DNA from: Carnobacterium inhibens subsp. inhibens DSM 13024
GTDB taxonomy: Bacteria > Bacillota > Bacilli > Lactobacillales > Carnobacteriaceae
Reading direction: 5' to 3'
Length of the DNA: 64,000 bases
Assembly (NCBI RefSeq): GCF_000746825.1
Contig: NZ_JQIV01000006.1
Coordinates: forward strand, 868,001-932,000
Shown piece by piece: positions 8,257 through 14,267 of the stretch. A model generated the notes under the pieces. It was not told the DNA's origin. It saw only the letters and a list, made by a program, of their open reading frames with translations, and did not search any database. Positions within the stretch are counted from its first letter, which is position 1, and every line of letters starts with the position of its first letter. A program made the translations under genes and the position numbers.

Positions 8257-8331
8257 TTACTTTTGATATTTGTCCTTATTCTTGGATATAACAATAATTA
8301 TAAACAAGAAACATACTAAAGTTAAAGCCAT
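8257..8331 (-). CDS. possible 24-residue hydrophobic peptide
   Basis: An ATG with AAGGAG ten nt upstream opens a 24-codon frame: about 14 hydrophobic residues (LVCFLFIIIVIS) flanked by a short N-terminus and a charged tail KNKDKYQK. Size and shape resemble single-pass small membrane peptides or type I toxins, but no antisense RNA is evident. It could also be chance or the start of a broken membrane gene. Confidence 0.3.
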   Translation of the reverse strand: MALTLVCFLFIIIVISKNKDKYQK

Positions 8332-8408
8332 ATAAAGTGCACTCCTTATGTTATATTTTGTTTAAAGATAACATATTTAAATTTTTATTTTTTAAACAAG
8401 AATTTATG

Positions 8409-8436
8409 ATACATGAAATTAGATAAAAACGTGTAT
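8409..8436 (+). repeat. cassette-boundary palindrome copy 5
   Basis: ATACATG (8409-8415) and CGTGTAT (8430-8436), centre AAATTAGATAAAAA. An outer G/C pair extends the arms. A small stem (AGCTTAAT / ATTAAGGCT) and T-run follow at 8442-8466. Confidence 0.75.
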
Positions 8437-8479
8437 CAAGAAGCTTAATAGATTAAGGCTCGTTTTAGGTAATCATATT

Positions 8480-8896
8480 CTAATCTTGCTGTTTGTTACG
8501 TAGATAATAAATATAAATATAGGGTATAAGAATACAAATAAAACAGATTCCGCTTACGATTAATCCGTTTATTGGATCAGATTTACCTGTGAATGGTACA
8601 AAAATTCCAACTGCAATAGAAATAAGTGCAATAATAACAATGGAAATAATGAGGCTTCTTTTAGGAGTTTTCTTACGAGCTTCATGAGCTACACTAATGT
8701 CCATAGAGAATAATGCTAATGCAGTAGTCGAAATGATAAAAACAAGCCATAGTGGGCTTTCGTGCATTGCTTCTGATCCTCTAGTAATCCAGTCATAACC
8801 CAATATACCTAAGATACCTAAAGTTTGAATAGCATATGCGTTTCTGATATTTTTTAGATTCTTTAATATTAAACGTTCATCTGTAATTTTTTTCAT
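8480..8896 (-). CDS. membrane protein partnered with an HTH regulator
   Basis: A 138-residue protein with four predicted membrane helices in two pairs (residues ~20-37, 48-65, 80-102, 108-130) and basic termini. It starts 6 nt after the stop of the 65-residue XRE regulator at 8903-9100, so the two form one leftward operon. HTH plus small membrane protein pairs of this kind are common in Bacilli, where the membrane partner may sense or antagonise; the function here is unknown. The AAAAGGAC ribosome site lies inside the end of the regulator gene. Palindrome copy 5 lies just beyond its 3' end. Confidence 0.65.
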   Translation of the reverse strand: MKKITDERLILKNLKNIRNAYAIQTLGILGILGYDWITRGSEAMHESPLWLVFIISTTALALFSMDISVAHEARKKTPKRSLIISIVIIALISIAVGIFVPFTGKSDPINGLIVSGICFICILIPYIYIYYLRNKQQD

Positions 8897-8902
8897 TTTA
8901 TA

Positions 8903-9100
8903 TCAGTCCTTTTCTTTCCAGAATAATTCATCTAGTGTTTTATTGACTGCGTGGCAGATATTAAGACATAGTTTTAAAGAGGGATTATATTTGCCTTTTT
9001 CAATTAAACTAATCGTTTGACGAGTGACGTCTACTTTTTCAGCTAATTGTTGCTGTGTTAAATCAACCTGAATACGCGCAACTTTTATTCTATTATCCAC
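8903..9100 (-). CDS. XRE-family (YozG-like) transcriptional regulator
   Basis: A 65-residue, single-domain Cro/CI-type repressor. The HTH is clear: LTQQQLAEKVDVTRQTISLIEKGKYNPS (residues ~13-40), followed by the usual LCLNICHAVNKTLDELFW. It has no effector domain. The start is a GTG, with AAAGGAGG about 13 nt upstream, which is rather far. It is operonic with the membrane protein at 8480-8896, and likely autoregulates the pair and senses through that partner (inference from similar pairs). Confidence 0.8.
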   Translation of the reverse strand: MDNRIKVARIQVDLTQQQLAEKVDVTRQTISLIEKGKYNPSLKLCLNICHAVNKTLDELFWKEKD

Positions 9101-9219
9101 GAATACTATTGACCTCCTTTATTATCCCTTATAGGAAGAGTGTAACATATAAAAAACATTATTCAATATATATGTTACACACTTTGCAATCCTAGTTGTT
9201 TATTTAAAAATATAAATTA

Positions 9220-9247
9220 ACACATGAAATGATATAGAATGGTGTAC
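9220..9247 (+). repeat. cassette-boundary palindrome copy 6
   Basis: Somewhat diverged: ACACATG (9220-9226) and GGTGTAC (9241-9247), centre AAATGATATAGAAT. A GTACCAAG / CTTGGTAC stem at 9244-9286 reuses the right arm. Confidence 0.65.
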
Positions 9248-9342
9248 CAAGAAACTTGTTTTAGTAAGATTCTGTTTGCTTGGTACGAATACAAGAAGAC
9301 ATTATAGTGATCTTCAGATAATAACTAAAATTGAGACGATAA

Positions 9343-9433
9343 ATTAATGATAGTGAAGGTAAATAGTGCAACACTTCGAAATTAGATCCCTTCTTTAATT
9401 TCGGAATGTTGCACTATAATTTCTATCATTAAT
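9343..9433. terminator. nested long inverted repeat after the PadR/DUF2812 operon
   Basis: Three nested arm pairs: ATTAATGATAG / CTATCATTAAT, ATAGTGCAACA / TGTTGCACTAT, and CGAAATTA / TAATTTCG. The outer right arm overlaps the stop codon at 9429-9431. It may act as a terminator or be a small mobile inverted-repeat element. The 328-nt gap 9101-9428 holds this and palindrome copy 6. Confidence 0.6.
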
Positions 9434-10043
9434 CTTTTGAAATAGCATTTTTATAATGGTAATGAGCTTTGATAGCAAAGACAATATATAAAATAATCAA
9501 GATAGGAAAAAGTATCCAAAAAAATCCTCTAAGAAATACAAAAGGAGTTTCAAATAAAAAGGCTCTCCAAAAAATAGATCCAGTCTTCTCCCATAATCCA
9601 GGTGTGTAGTACAAAGATTTTGGATGGATTAATGCTTTGAAATCAACCATCCTAGTCATATATAAAACAACAGTGAGAGGAATATAACTTAGTGCTAAGG
9701 ACACCCATACGCGAGCCATTCTATGATACCTTTCAGCTTTAGAAAAGTTATCAGAAAAGATATCTGTGCTAGCATTCCTTTCTATTTTTTTGAAATATTG
9801 TTTTCCTGATGATTTACTACCTGTAATATGCTCCCATCCGCTATCTTGAAAAAGGGTCTTATAATCTTGAAAATCGTTTTTTGATTTAAACGTGCGATAA
9901 TCAATTTTTATAGTAGAAAAATGTGCTGTTTTACGAAATTTATAATCCCATGTTTTGTCATATAATTCCCAACCTTCGTCGGATTTTTCATTTAACCATT
10001 TTTCTTCTTTATCAAGATTAAAAAAGAACTTAAATTTTTTCAT
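9429..10043 (-). CDS. DUF2812 membrane protein, PadR partner
   Basis: About 204 residues. The N-terminal ~100 residues form the soluble DUF2812 domain (KFKFFFNLDKEEKWLNE, GWELYDKTWDYKFRK, GWEHITGS). Two membrane segments follow (residues ~110-130 and 170-195). DUF2812 proteins are usually encoded directly after a PadR repressor, as here: the gene overlaps the PadR stop codon by 4 nt if the ATG at 10049 is used. I prefer the ATG at 10043 because AAGG then lies 9 nt upstream. Such proteins are proposed membrane stress or sensor proteins; the function is not established. Confidence 0.7.
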   Translation of the reverse strand: MKKFKFFFNLDKEEKWLNEKSDEGWELYDKTWDYKFRKTAHFSTIKIDYRTFKSKNDFQDYKTLFQDSGWEHITGSKSSGKQYFKKIERNASTDIFSDNFSKAERYHRMARVWVSLALSYIPLTVVLYMTRMVDFKALIHPKSLYYTPGLWEKTGSIFWRAFLFETPFVFLRGFFWILFPILIILYIVFAIKAHYHYKNAISKD

Positions 10044-10045
10044 AC

Positions 10046-10369
10046 TCATACACCTTCCTGATTCAAATTTTTTTCAGTAATAGCTACGATATGTTTCATT
10101 CTTTCATAATCAAGAAGTAGGATGTTTTTCCCTTCTTGTGTGATGACATAAACTTTACGCCTCTTATCTTCACTCTCAACCGGCTTAATGAACTTCAATT
10201 TTAATAAGTTTTCGATAGCTCCGTACAATGTCCCAGCAGCCATCCTCACCTCACCATTACTCAAGTCTTCAACTTTTTGTATAATGAGATAACCATGTGC
10301 TGGTTCAAATAAAGATAATAGAATATAATAAACAGTTTCTGTCAGCGGTAAATGTTTGTTTCTTTTCAT
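10046..10369 (-). CDS. PadR-family transcriptional regulator
   Basis: A 107-residue winged-helix regulator of the short PadR class. Diagnostic segments are LTETVYYILLSLFEPAHGYLI at the start, GTLYGAIENLLKLKFIKPV (recognition helix and wing entry), and RKVYVITQEGKNIL (wing), then a short C-terminal dimerisation helix. It is co-transcribed with the DUF2812 gene. Upstream (10410-10450) there are repeated TGTATACA/GTTCAAC-like inverted motifs, such as ACAGTTCAACTATATAC and its near-mirror. These are a plausible autoregulatory operator (inference). Confidence 0.8.
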   Translation of the reverse strand: MKRNKHLPLTETVYYILLSLFEPAHGYLIIQKVEDLSNGEVRMAAGTLYGAIENLLKLKFIKPVESEDKRRKVYVITQEGKNILLLDYERMKHIVAITEKNLNQEGV

Positions 10370-10414
10370 TTAGTTCATTCCCTTCTTAAAATAAAATACG
10401 AAAAAATAAACAGT

Positions 10415-10456
10415 TCAACTATATACTTGCATTGTATACAGTCGAACTGTTTATGT
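10415..10456 (-). promoter_or_regulatory. probable PadR operator
   Basis: ACAGTTCAAC and GTCGAACTGT form an inverted repeat around TATACTTGCATTGTATAC, itself containing GTATAC-type symmetry, just upstream of the padR start. PadR proteins commonly bind such palindromes in their own promoters. Confidence 0.45.
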
Positions 10457-10506
10457 CAATTATTTAATTAAAGATAAAAATAACTAGTTGCAAATTATTT
10501 GAAACG

Positions 10507-10534
10507 ATACATGGAATTCCATAGAATCATGTAT
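10507..10534 (+). repeat. cassette-boundary palindrome copy 7
   Basis: ATACATG (10507-10513) and CATGTAT (10528-10534), centre GAATTCCATAGAAT. It is followed by a perfect GAACCTT / AAGGTTC stem at 10538-10558. Confidence 0.75.
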
Positions 10535-10625
10535 TCCGAACCTTATTTAAGAAGGTTCATTTGGTTATTCCATTTTTTAAAGAGTATATTTAAACTATCA
10601 ATAATAGGGATAGGAGAATGTAGAT

Positions 10626-10820
10626 ATGAAAATAATGGAAATATACGTTCATTTGGTTGCAATTATAATGCTGATTTTCCTAGGATTTGTGTATGCTGCA
10701 TATGCCAAACGTGACGGTAGCTTATTATGGATCCCAGGTATTTTATTATTTTTTGGTATTTGTTTTAATTGGTACCTTTATTCGAGATTATTTAATAAAT
10801 TAAGTAAGGATAAAAAATGA
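10626..10820 (+). CDS. small two-helix membrane protein
   Basis: A 64-residue protein with two membrane helices (residues ~7-25 and 35-52) joined by AKRDGSLLW, and a basic tail. The family is not recognised. TAGGAGA lies 8 nt upstream of the ATG. It is the only gene between palindrome copies 7 and 8, and the spacing between the two palindromes is just 328 nt. That makes it the cleanest single-gene cassette candidate in the window: palindrome, hairpin, gene, palindrome. Confidence 0.6.
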   Translation: MKIMEIYVHLVAIIMLIFLGFVYAAYAKRDGSLLWIPGILLFFGICFNWYLYSRLFNKLSKDKK

Positions 10821-10834
10821 AAAATGCATAAAAG

Positions 10835-10862
10835 ATACATGAAATTACATAGAATCGTGTAT
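10835..10862 (+). repeat. cassette-boundary palindrome copy 8
   Basis: ATACATG (10835-10841) and CGTGTAT (10856-10862), centre AAATTACATAGAAT, the closest match to the consensus. An outer G/C pair extends the arms. Confidence 0.8.
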
Positions 10863-10863
10863 C

Positions 10864-10894
10864 AAGAACCTTGTATTAACAAGGTTCTTTTTTT
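10864..10894 (+). terminator. terminator attached to palindrome copy 8
   Basis: A perfect 11-bp stem AAGAACCTTGT / ACAAGGTTCTT with a 4-nt loop and seven T. It ends the transcript of the 64-residue membrane protein. Confidence 0.85.
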
Positions 10895-10927
10895 GAAAGT
10901 TCTTTATTTTTTTTAAAAATATGGGGT

Positions 10928-10959
10928 ATCCATAACCTATTCAGGTTATGGATTTTTTT
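10928..10959 (+). terminator. second intrinsic terminator
   Basis: A perfect 11-bp stem ATCCATAACCT / AGGTTATGGAT, 4-nt loop and T-run. No + strand gene separates it from the terminator at 10864, so it may belong to a lost gene. Confidence 0.75.
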
Positions 10960-11004
10960 CGCTAATTAGAATTAAATTTTAATGGGCCTAATTTTTTTAC
11001 CTAT

Positions 11005-11077
11005 TTAGTTAGATTGAGTACTTAAGAAAATAATTGCATTTTCAATAATATCTTGTTGATTAGGTATTTTTCATTCT
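11005..11077 (-). pseudogene. gene tail homologous to that at 7434-7598
   Basis: About 18 codons at the end (QQDIIENAIIFLSTQSN) match the C-terminus of the frame at 7434. A stop codon lies in frame shortly upstream, so only a fragment remains. The + strand 11033-11062 is nearly identical to 7462-7492. The rest of the gap 10895-11215 shows nothing else I recognise. Confidence 0.5.
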
Positions 11078-11215
11078 AGTTGTTCAGAAATAAAGAGTAG
11101 CAAAAACAACTCCATTTGCAACTAATCCGTTCAATGTTAAAGTAATTAATACAATTAGGCTGGCTCTCACAACTAAAAAAATAGAATTTTAATTGTTTAT
11201 ATTTATTTTTTATTA

Positions 11216-11244
11216 TTTACAAAATGATATTTTTGTTTTACAAT
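11216..11244 (+). promoter_or_regulatory. promoter of the MarR-nitroreductase operon
   Basis: TTTACA and TACAAT are separated by exactly 17 nt, about 55 nt before the TTG start. Confidence 0.65.
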
Positions 11245-11270
11245 TGACTTGTCAATTGTTGACTAGTCAA
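11241..11270 (+). promoter_or_regulatory. tandem MarR-type operators
   Basis: Two adjacent palindromes, CAATTGAC-TT-GTCAATTG (11241-11258) and TTGACTAGTCAA (11259-11270), overlap the -10 box and transcription start. Four copies of the half-site TTGAC result. The position predicts autorepression by the MarR protein. Confidence 0.65.
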
Positions 11271-11298
11271 TTGTAGAACAAAAAAAAGGAGGTATAGT

Positions 11299-11715
11299 TT
11301 GAACCTTAAAGAATTTAGTAGTCTTCTTTATCAGATAAAGATTGCGAACCAAGAAATGACATCCAAATTTGAGGAAGTAACTGGATTTAGTTTGACCAGG
11401 TATGAATTAATGATGCTTCTTAAAGAAACAGGAAAATGTTCGCAAAAGCAAATACAGCATAGGTTACATATTGATAGTGCTGCTGTTACGAGACATTTAA
11501 AAATTTTAGAAGAAAAAGAATATGTGATTCGAGAAAGAAATAAAGAAAATAATCGAGAAATTTTCGTAGAAATTACTGAAAAAGCAAAAATGGATCTTGA
11601 AAGCTGTGAGAAAGAACATGATAGACCACAAAATCCTTTATATCATCTACTTAGTTCTGTAGAAGAGAAACAATTACGACTATTGCTTAAAAAATTAATC
11701 AAAGAAGAGGTTTAA
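11299..11715 (+). CDS. MarR-family transcriptional regulator
   Basis: A 138-residue winged-helix repressor. MarR features are SLTRYELMMLLKETGKCSQKQIQHRLHID (residues ~30-58), the recognition helix SAAVTRHLKILEEKEYV, and the wing RERNKENNREIFVEIT. Translation probably starts at TTG, 6 nt after AAAGGAGG. It heads a four-gene rightward operon (nitroreductase, ABM monooxygenase, DUF1304 protein) and lies behind a promoter overlapped by two palindromic operators. MarR proteins of this type often release DNA on oxidation or binding of quinones or phenols. That trigger is inference from the operon content. Confidence 0.8.
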   Translation: MNLKEFSSLLYQIKIANQEMTSKFEEVTGFSLTRYELMMLLKETGKCSQKQIQHRLHIDSAAVTRHLKILEEKEYVIRERNKENNREIFVEITEKAKMDLESCEKEHDRPQNPLYHLLSSVEEKQLRLLLKKLIKEEV

Positions 11716-11717
11716 AA

Positions 11718-12347
11718 ATGACAATAAATAATGATTTTTCAGATATCGCTTATAATAGAAAATCCATCAGATTGTACGATGAGAGTATCAAAATTTCTAA
11801 CGAAGAAATGCTTGAAATGATCCAGAAATCAACTATAGCACCGTCGTCAGTAAATATGCAGCCTTGGCGTTTTGTAGTCGTCGAGAGTCCTGAAGAAAAA
11901 CAAAAATTGAAACCATTAATTCGTTTCAATACAAGACAAAACGACACATCTTCAGCAATGATACTTATATTTGGAGATATGGAATGTTATGAGTATGGAG
12001 AAGTAATTTATAATCAGGCAGTAATTGAAGGTAAAATGTCTCCAAAAGTGAGAGATGAACAATTAGCTGCAATCATCCCTTATTACAAAAACTTCACTAG
12101 AGAAGAAATGAATGATGTCGTAAAAATTGATTCCAGTTTAGCTGCTATGCAATTTATGCTTGTTGCACGTGCTCATGGATATGATACGAACCCTATTGGT
12201 GGATTTGAAGCCGATAAATTAGCAGAAGCATTTGGATTAAAAAAAGACCGTTATGTACCGGTCATGATTCTATCCATTGGTAAAGCATTAGAAGAAGGAT
12301 ATAATTCTATTCGACTGGATGCAAAGGAATTCACTACTTTTAAATAA
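11718..12347 (+). CDS. nitroreductase-family FMN oxidoreductase
   Basis: A 209-residue flavoprotein of the nitroreductase family. Recognisable parts are the N-terminal YNRKSIRLYDESIKI with the R-x-S-x-R FMN-phosphate motif, APSSVNMQPWRFVVVES (residues ~37-53), and the late IGGFEADKLAEAFGL plus VPVMILSIG. It would reduce nitro compounds, quinones or flavins with NAD(P)H in the cytoplasm. It starts 2 nt after the MarR stop, so it is co-transcribed and presumably induced with it. The nearest annotated relatives in Bacilli are small YdgI/YfkO-like enzymes; the exact substrate is not predictable. Confidence 0.85.
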   Translation: MTINNDFSDIAYNRKSIRLYDESIKISNEEMLEMIQKSTIAPSSVNMQPWRFVVVESPEEKQKLKPLIRFNTRQNDTSSAMILIFGDMECYEYGEVIYNQAVIEGKMSPKVRDEQLAAIIPYYKNFTREEMNDVVKIDSSLAAMQFMLVARAHGYDTNPIGGFEADKLAEAFGLKKDRYVPVMILSIGKALEEGYNSIRLDAKEFTTFK

Positions 12348-12364
12348 GAGAGGAAGCTGATCAA

Positions 12365-12652
12365 ATGAAAGTTATTAATGCCTCATTTTTTATCAAAGGG
12401 AATCAACGCGAGAATTTTCTATCAGACACCAAAGAATTAATTTCAGAAACTAGAAAAGAAGAAGGTTGTTTAGCCTACAATCTTTACGAATCCCTAGAAG
12501 AAAGAAATACCTTCATTATGGTAGAAAATTGGAAAGATCAATTTGCAATTGATATCCATAATCAAAATCCTTTACTACAAAATTTTATTAGTAAAGTAGC
12601 TGATTACAGCATAAAAGCACCTGACTTAAAAATTTTCGAATTTGGAGGATAA
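12365..12652 (+). CDS. antibiotic biosynthesis monooxygenase (ABM) domain protein
   Basis: A 95-residue single-domain ABM protein with a dimeric alpha-beta barrel fold. Typical features are TKELISETRKEEGCLAYNLYES (residues ~22-44) and FIMVENWKDQFAIDIHNQNP, ending with a strand near the C-terminus. Members oxidise quinols or anthrone-like aromatics without cofactors, and many act as stress proteins. It is preceded by AGAGGAAGCTG at proper spacing and is the third gene of the MarR operon. Together with the nitroreductase this suggests handling of redox-active aromatic compounds. Confidence 0.8.
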   Translation: MKVINASFFIKGNQRENFLSDTKELISETRKEEGCLAYNLYESLEERNTFIMVENWKDQFAIDIHNQNPLLQNFISKVADYSIKAPDLKIFEFGG

Positions 12653-12655
12653 GTG

Positions 12656-13015
12656 ATGACTATATGGTCTATTATTTTAACGGTGATTGTTGCTATTGAG
12701 TTTTTTTATATCATGTATATTCAAACAATCATTACAATTTCTAGCAAGACAAGTCGTATATTCAACATTGATCAGAAAGAATTAAGTCAAAAGTCACTTA
12801 ATGTGTTACTCAAAAACCAAGGAGTATATAATGGATTAATTGGGTTAGGATTGCTCTATGGTGTATTTTTATCACCAAATTCTCTTGAAGTCACAAGATT
12901 ACTACTAGTTTACATTATAATTGTTGCTTTATATGGTAGTGTCACAAGTAGTAAAAAAATTATTTTTATACAGGGTGGTCCAGCTCTAGTAACCTTAATT
13001 TCAACACTCTTTTAA
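12656..13015 (+). CDS. DUF1304 membrane protein
   Basis: A 119-residue protein with four membrane helices. It matches the DUF1304 pattern: an N-terminal helix with ending in FFYIMYIQT, the conserved LLKNQGVYNGLIGLGLLYG (residues ~58-77), and a C-terminal KIIFIQGGPALVTLI. The function is unknown; the family often sits beside redox genes. The ATG at 12656 has GGAGG eight nt upstream, and a GTG three nt earlier is possible. It is the last gene of the MarR operon. Confidence 0.8.
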   Translation: MTIWSIILTVIVAIEFFYIMYIQTIITISSKTSRIFNIDQKELSQKSLNVLLKNQGVYNGLIGLGLLYGVFLSPNSLEVTRLLLVYIIIVALYGSVTSSKKIIFIQGGPALVTLISTLF

Positions 13016-13173
13016 TTTTTATAACTACGTCTCTACGAAGGAGCTAGTGTTAAAAAATAGTTGAATTTTCCAAATTATTAATACACAATAGACCGATATA
13101 AATCCTTAATATGCGCTAAAAACATTTAACTTGAATCCTTATTTCAAAGACAATAAAAAAAGAGGGTTAAATA

Positions 13174-13212
13174 AAAAACTGATCCCAGTGCTGTGCTGGT
13201 GTCAGTTTTTTT
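13174..13212 (+). terminator. terminator after the MarR operon
   Basis: AAAAACTGATCCCAG and CTGGTGTCAGTTTTT pair with a small internal mismatch, followed by T residues. The surrounding gap 13016-13295 holds nothing else recognisable. Confidence 0.6.
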
Positions 13213-13295
13213 AGCTATCATTTCTCTCTTCAGTAAGTATAGTATTTAATCAAGATTTTAGATAGCTGTAAGAACTTAATAAAATAGACTATAAT

Positions 13296-13715
13296 TTATT
13301 CATACACCATAACCCAATACTTTTCATTCGGATTACCTTCTTCGACAACTTTTTTCCAGCCATTATTTTCATAGAATTCCATAGCTTTTTTATTTTCAGA
13401 TACACACTTCAACTCTATTGGTTTATTCATTTTGTTTATAGAGGCATTAATCAATTGGGTGCCAATACCTTTACCTGAAAAATCAGGATGAATAAATAAG
13501 TTATGTATAAAATTATCTGGTAAATGTAACGAAGCAAATCCAAGAATTTCAAAATTTTCTTCTGCTAAAATGATAAATTCTCCTACAGTGTGTTTATCAA
13601 AATCTTTTAAAGACATTTCCTCTGGATCTATCCAATAAAAGCTTTTACGTCGTGATTCTAAGTGTATACGTCTTAAAGCAGGGTAATCTAAGTCATTTGC
13701 TACTCTAATCTCCAC
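13296..13715 (-). CDS. GNAT-family N-acetyltransferase
   Basis: A 139-residue acetyltransferase with a full GNAT fold. The N-terminal strand MEIRVANDLDYPALRRIH is followed by GFASLHLPDNFIHNLFIHPDFSGKGIGTQL, whose last part is the acetyl-CoA pyrophosphate loop (Q/R-x-x-G-x-G/A, here SGKGIG), then KAMEFYENNGWKKV, the typical C-terminal motif. The substrate is unknown. It is leftward and alone between the MarR operon and palindrome copy 9. AGGAGAGTG precedes the start. Confidence 0.85.
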   Translation of the reverse strand: MEIRVANDLDYPALRRIHLESRRKSFYWIDPEEMSLKDFDKHTVGEFIILAEENFEILGFASLHLPDNFIHNLFIHPDFSGKGIGTQLINASINKMNKPIELKCVSENKKAMEFYENNGWKKVVEEGNPNEKYWVMVYE

Positions 13716-13779
13716 ATTTCACTCTCCTATTATTTTATAAAGATAATTTTCTATTCTCTGTCGTCTAGGGATTATGAAG

Positions 13780-13807
13780 ACACATGAAATTGTATAAAAT
13801 CATGTAT
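13780..13807 (+). repeat. cassette-boundary palindrome copy 9 (recombinase-proximal)
   Basis: ACACATG (13780-13786) and CATGTAT (13801-13807), centre AAATTGTATAAAAT. A short stem and T-run follow (to ~13840). It is the last full copy, 112 nt before the recombinase remnant. Confidence 0.7.
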
Positions 13808-13879
13808 CTAGAATACTATTAAATCAGGGTTATTTTTTTATGCAACCTTTCAATATATGATTTTGTTGTATACTAATCG

Positions 13880-13891
13880 AAATCATGTATC
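13880..13891 (+). repeat. half-palindrome next to the recombinase (attI-like)
   Basis: AATCATGTATC at 13881-13891 equals the right half of the boundary element, while the left arm is absent. It lies 27 nt before the recombinase start. A conserved half-site beside the recombinase gene is what a primary insertion site would look like. Confidence 0.45.
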
Positions 13892-13918
13892 ACTTTTGTA
13901 AGAAGAGAGGGATTTTAA

Positions 13919-14239
13919 ATGAGTTACACCGTTTAACCAGTACGCACCCAACAAGAAATAAACAATTTTTTTGAGAGCATCACCATCAAAGGCAATCACT
14001 TAGAAGTGAATACCGTCTATCAAATGTTTCTGAAGGTCGCTAAGCTGTTAGGAAGAGACAATATCGGCACGCACACGCTGCGAAAGACGTTTGTTTACCA
14101 CAATTATGAGAAAACCAAAGACGCAGCCAATCTATTGGAAATATTCGTTCACAGCAACGGAAAAATTACGAAACGCTACATTGGGATCAATGAAGATGAA
14201 ATAAGTGAGACTTTGCTTAATTTTAGGTTAGATTTTTGA
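13919..14239 (+). pseudogene. tyrosine recombinase (short integrase), stop codon and internal deletion
   Basis: One frame of 106 codons after a GAGAGGG site. Codons 1-5 (MSYTV) are followed by an in-frame TAA, then PVRTQQEINNFF, which resembles the N-terminus of short (~185-residue) Firmicute tyrosine recombinases. About 80 residues, including the box I Arg, are missing. The catalytic C-terminal half remains: GTHTLRKTF (H-x-x-R, codons ~59-67), the second His in FVHSN, and the nucleophile Tyr in ITKRYIGINEDE. It is inactive as it stands. Its base composition is visibly richer in G and C than its neighbours. Its place at the end of the palindrome-separated modules suggests it once moved them. 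Confidence 0.75.
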
Positions 14240-14267
14240 ATTATTATAATAGTAAGCAACAAGCTTT

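Noticed and set aside
3682-13807. The palindromic repeats as a CRISPR array
   Set aside because: Spacing between copies is 0.3-2.9 kb with genes in between, not 25-40-nt spacers, and no cas gene is present.
13919-14239. The recombinase remnant as a functional small integrase starting at the internal ATG (14006)
   Set aside because: The box I catalytic Arg region is missing and no ribosome site precedes 14006, so activity is very unlikely.
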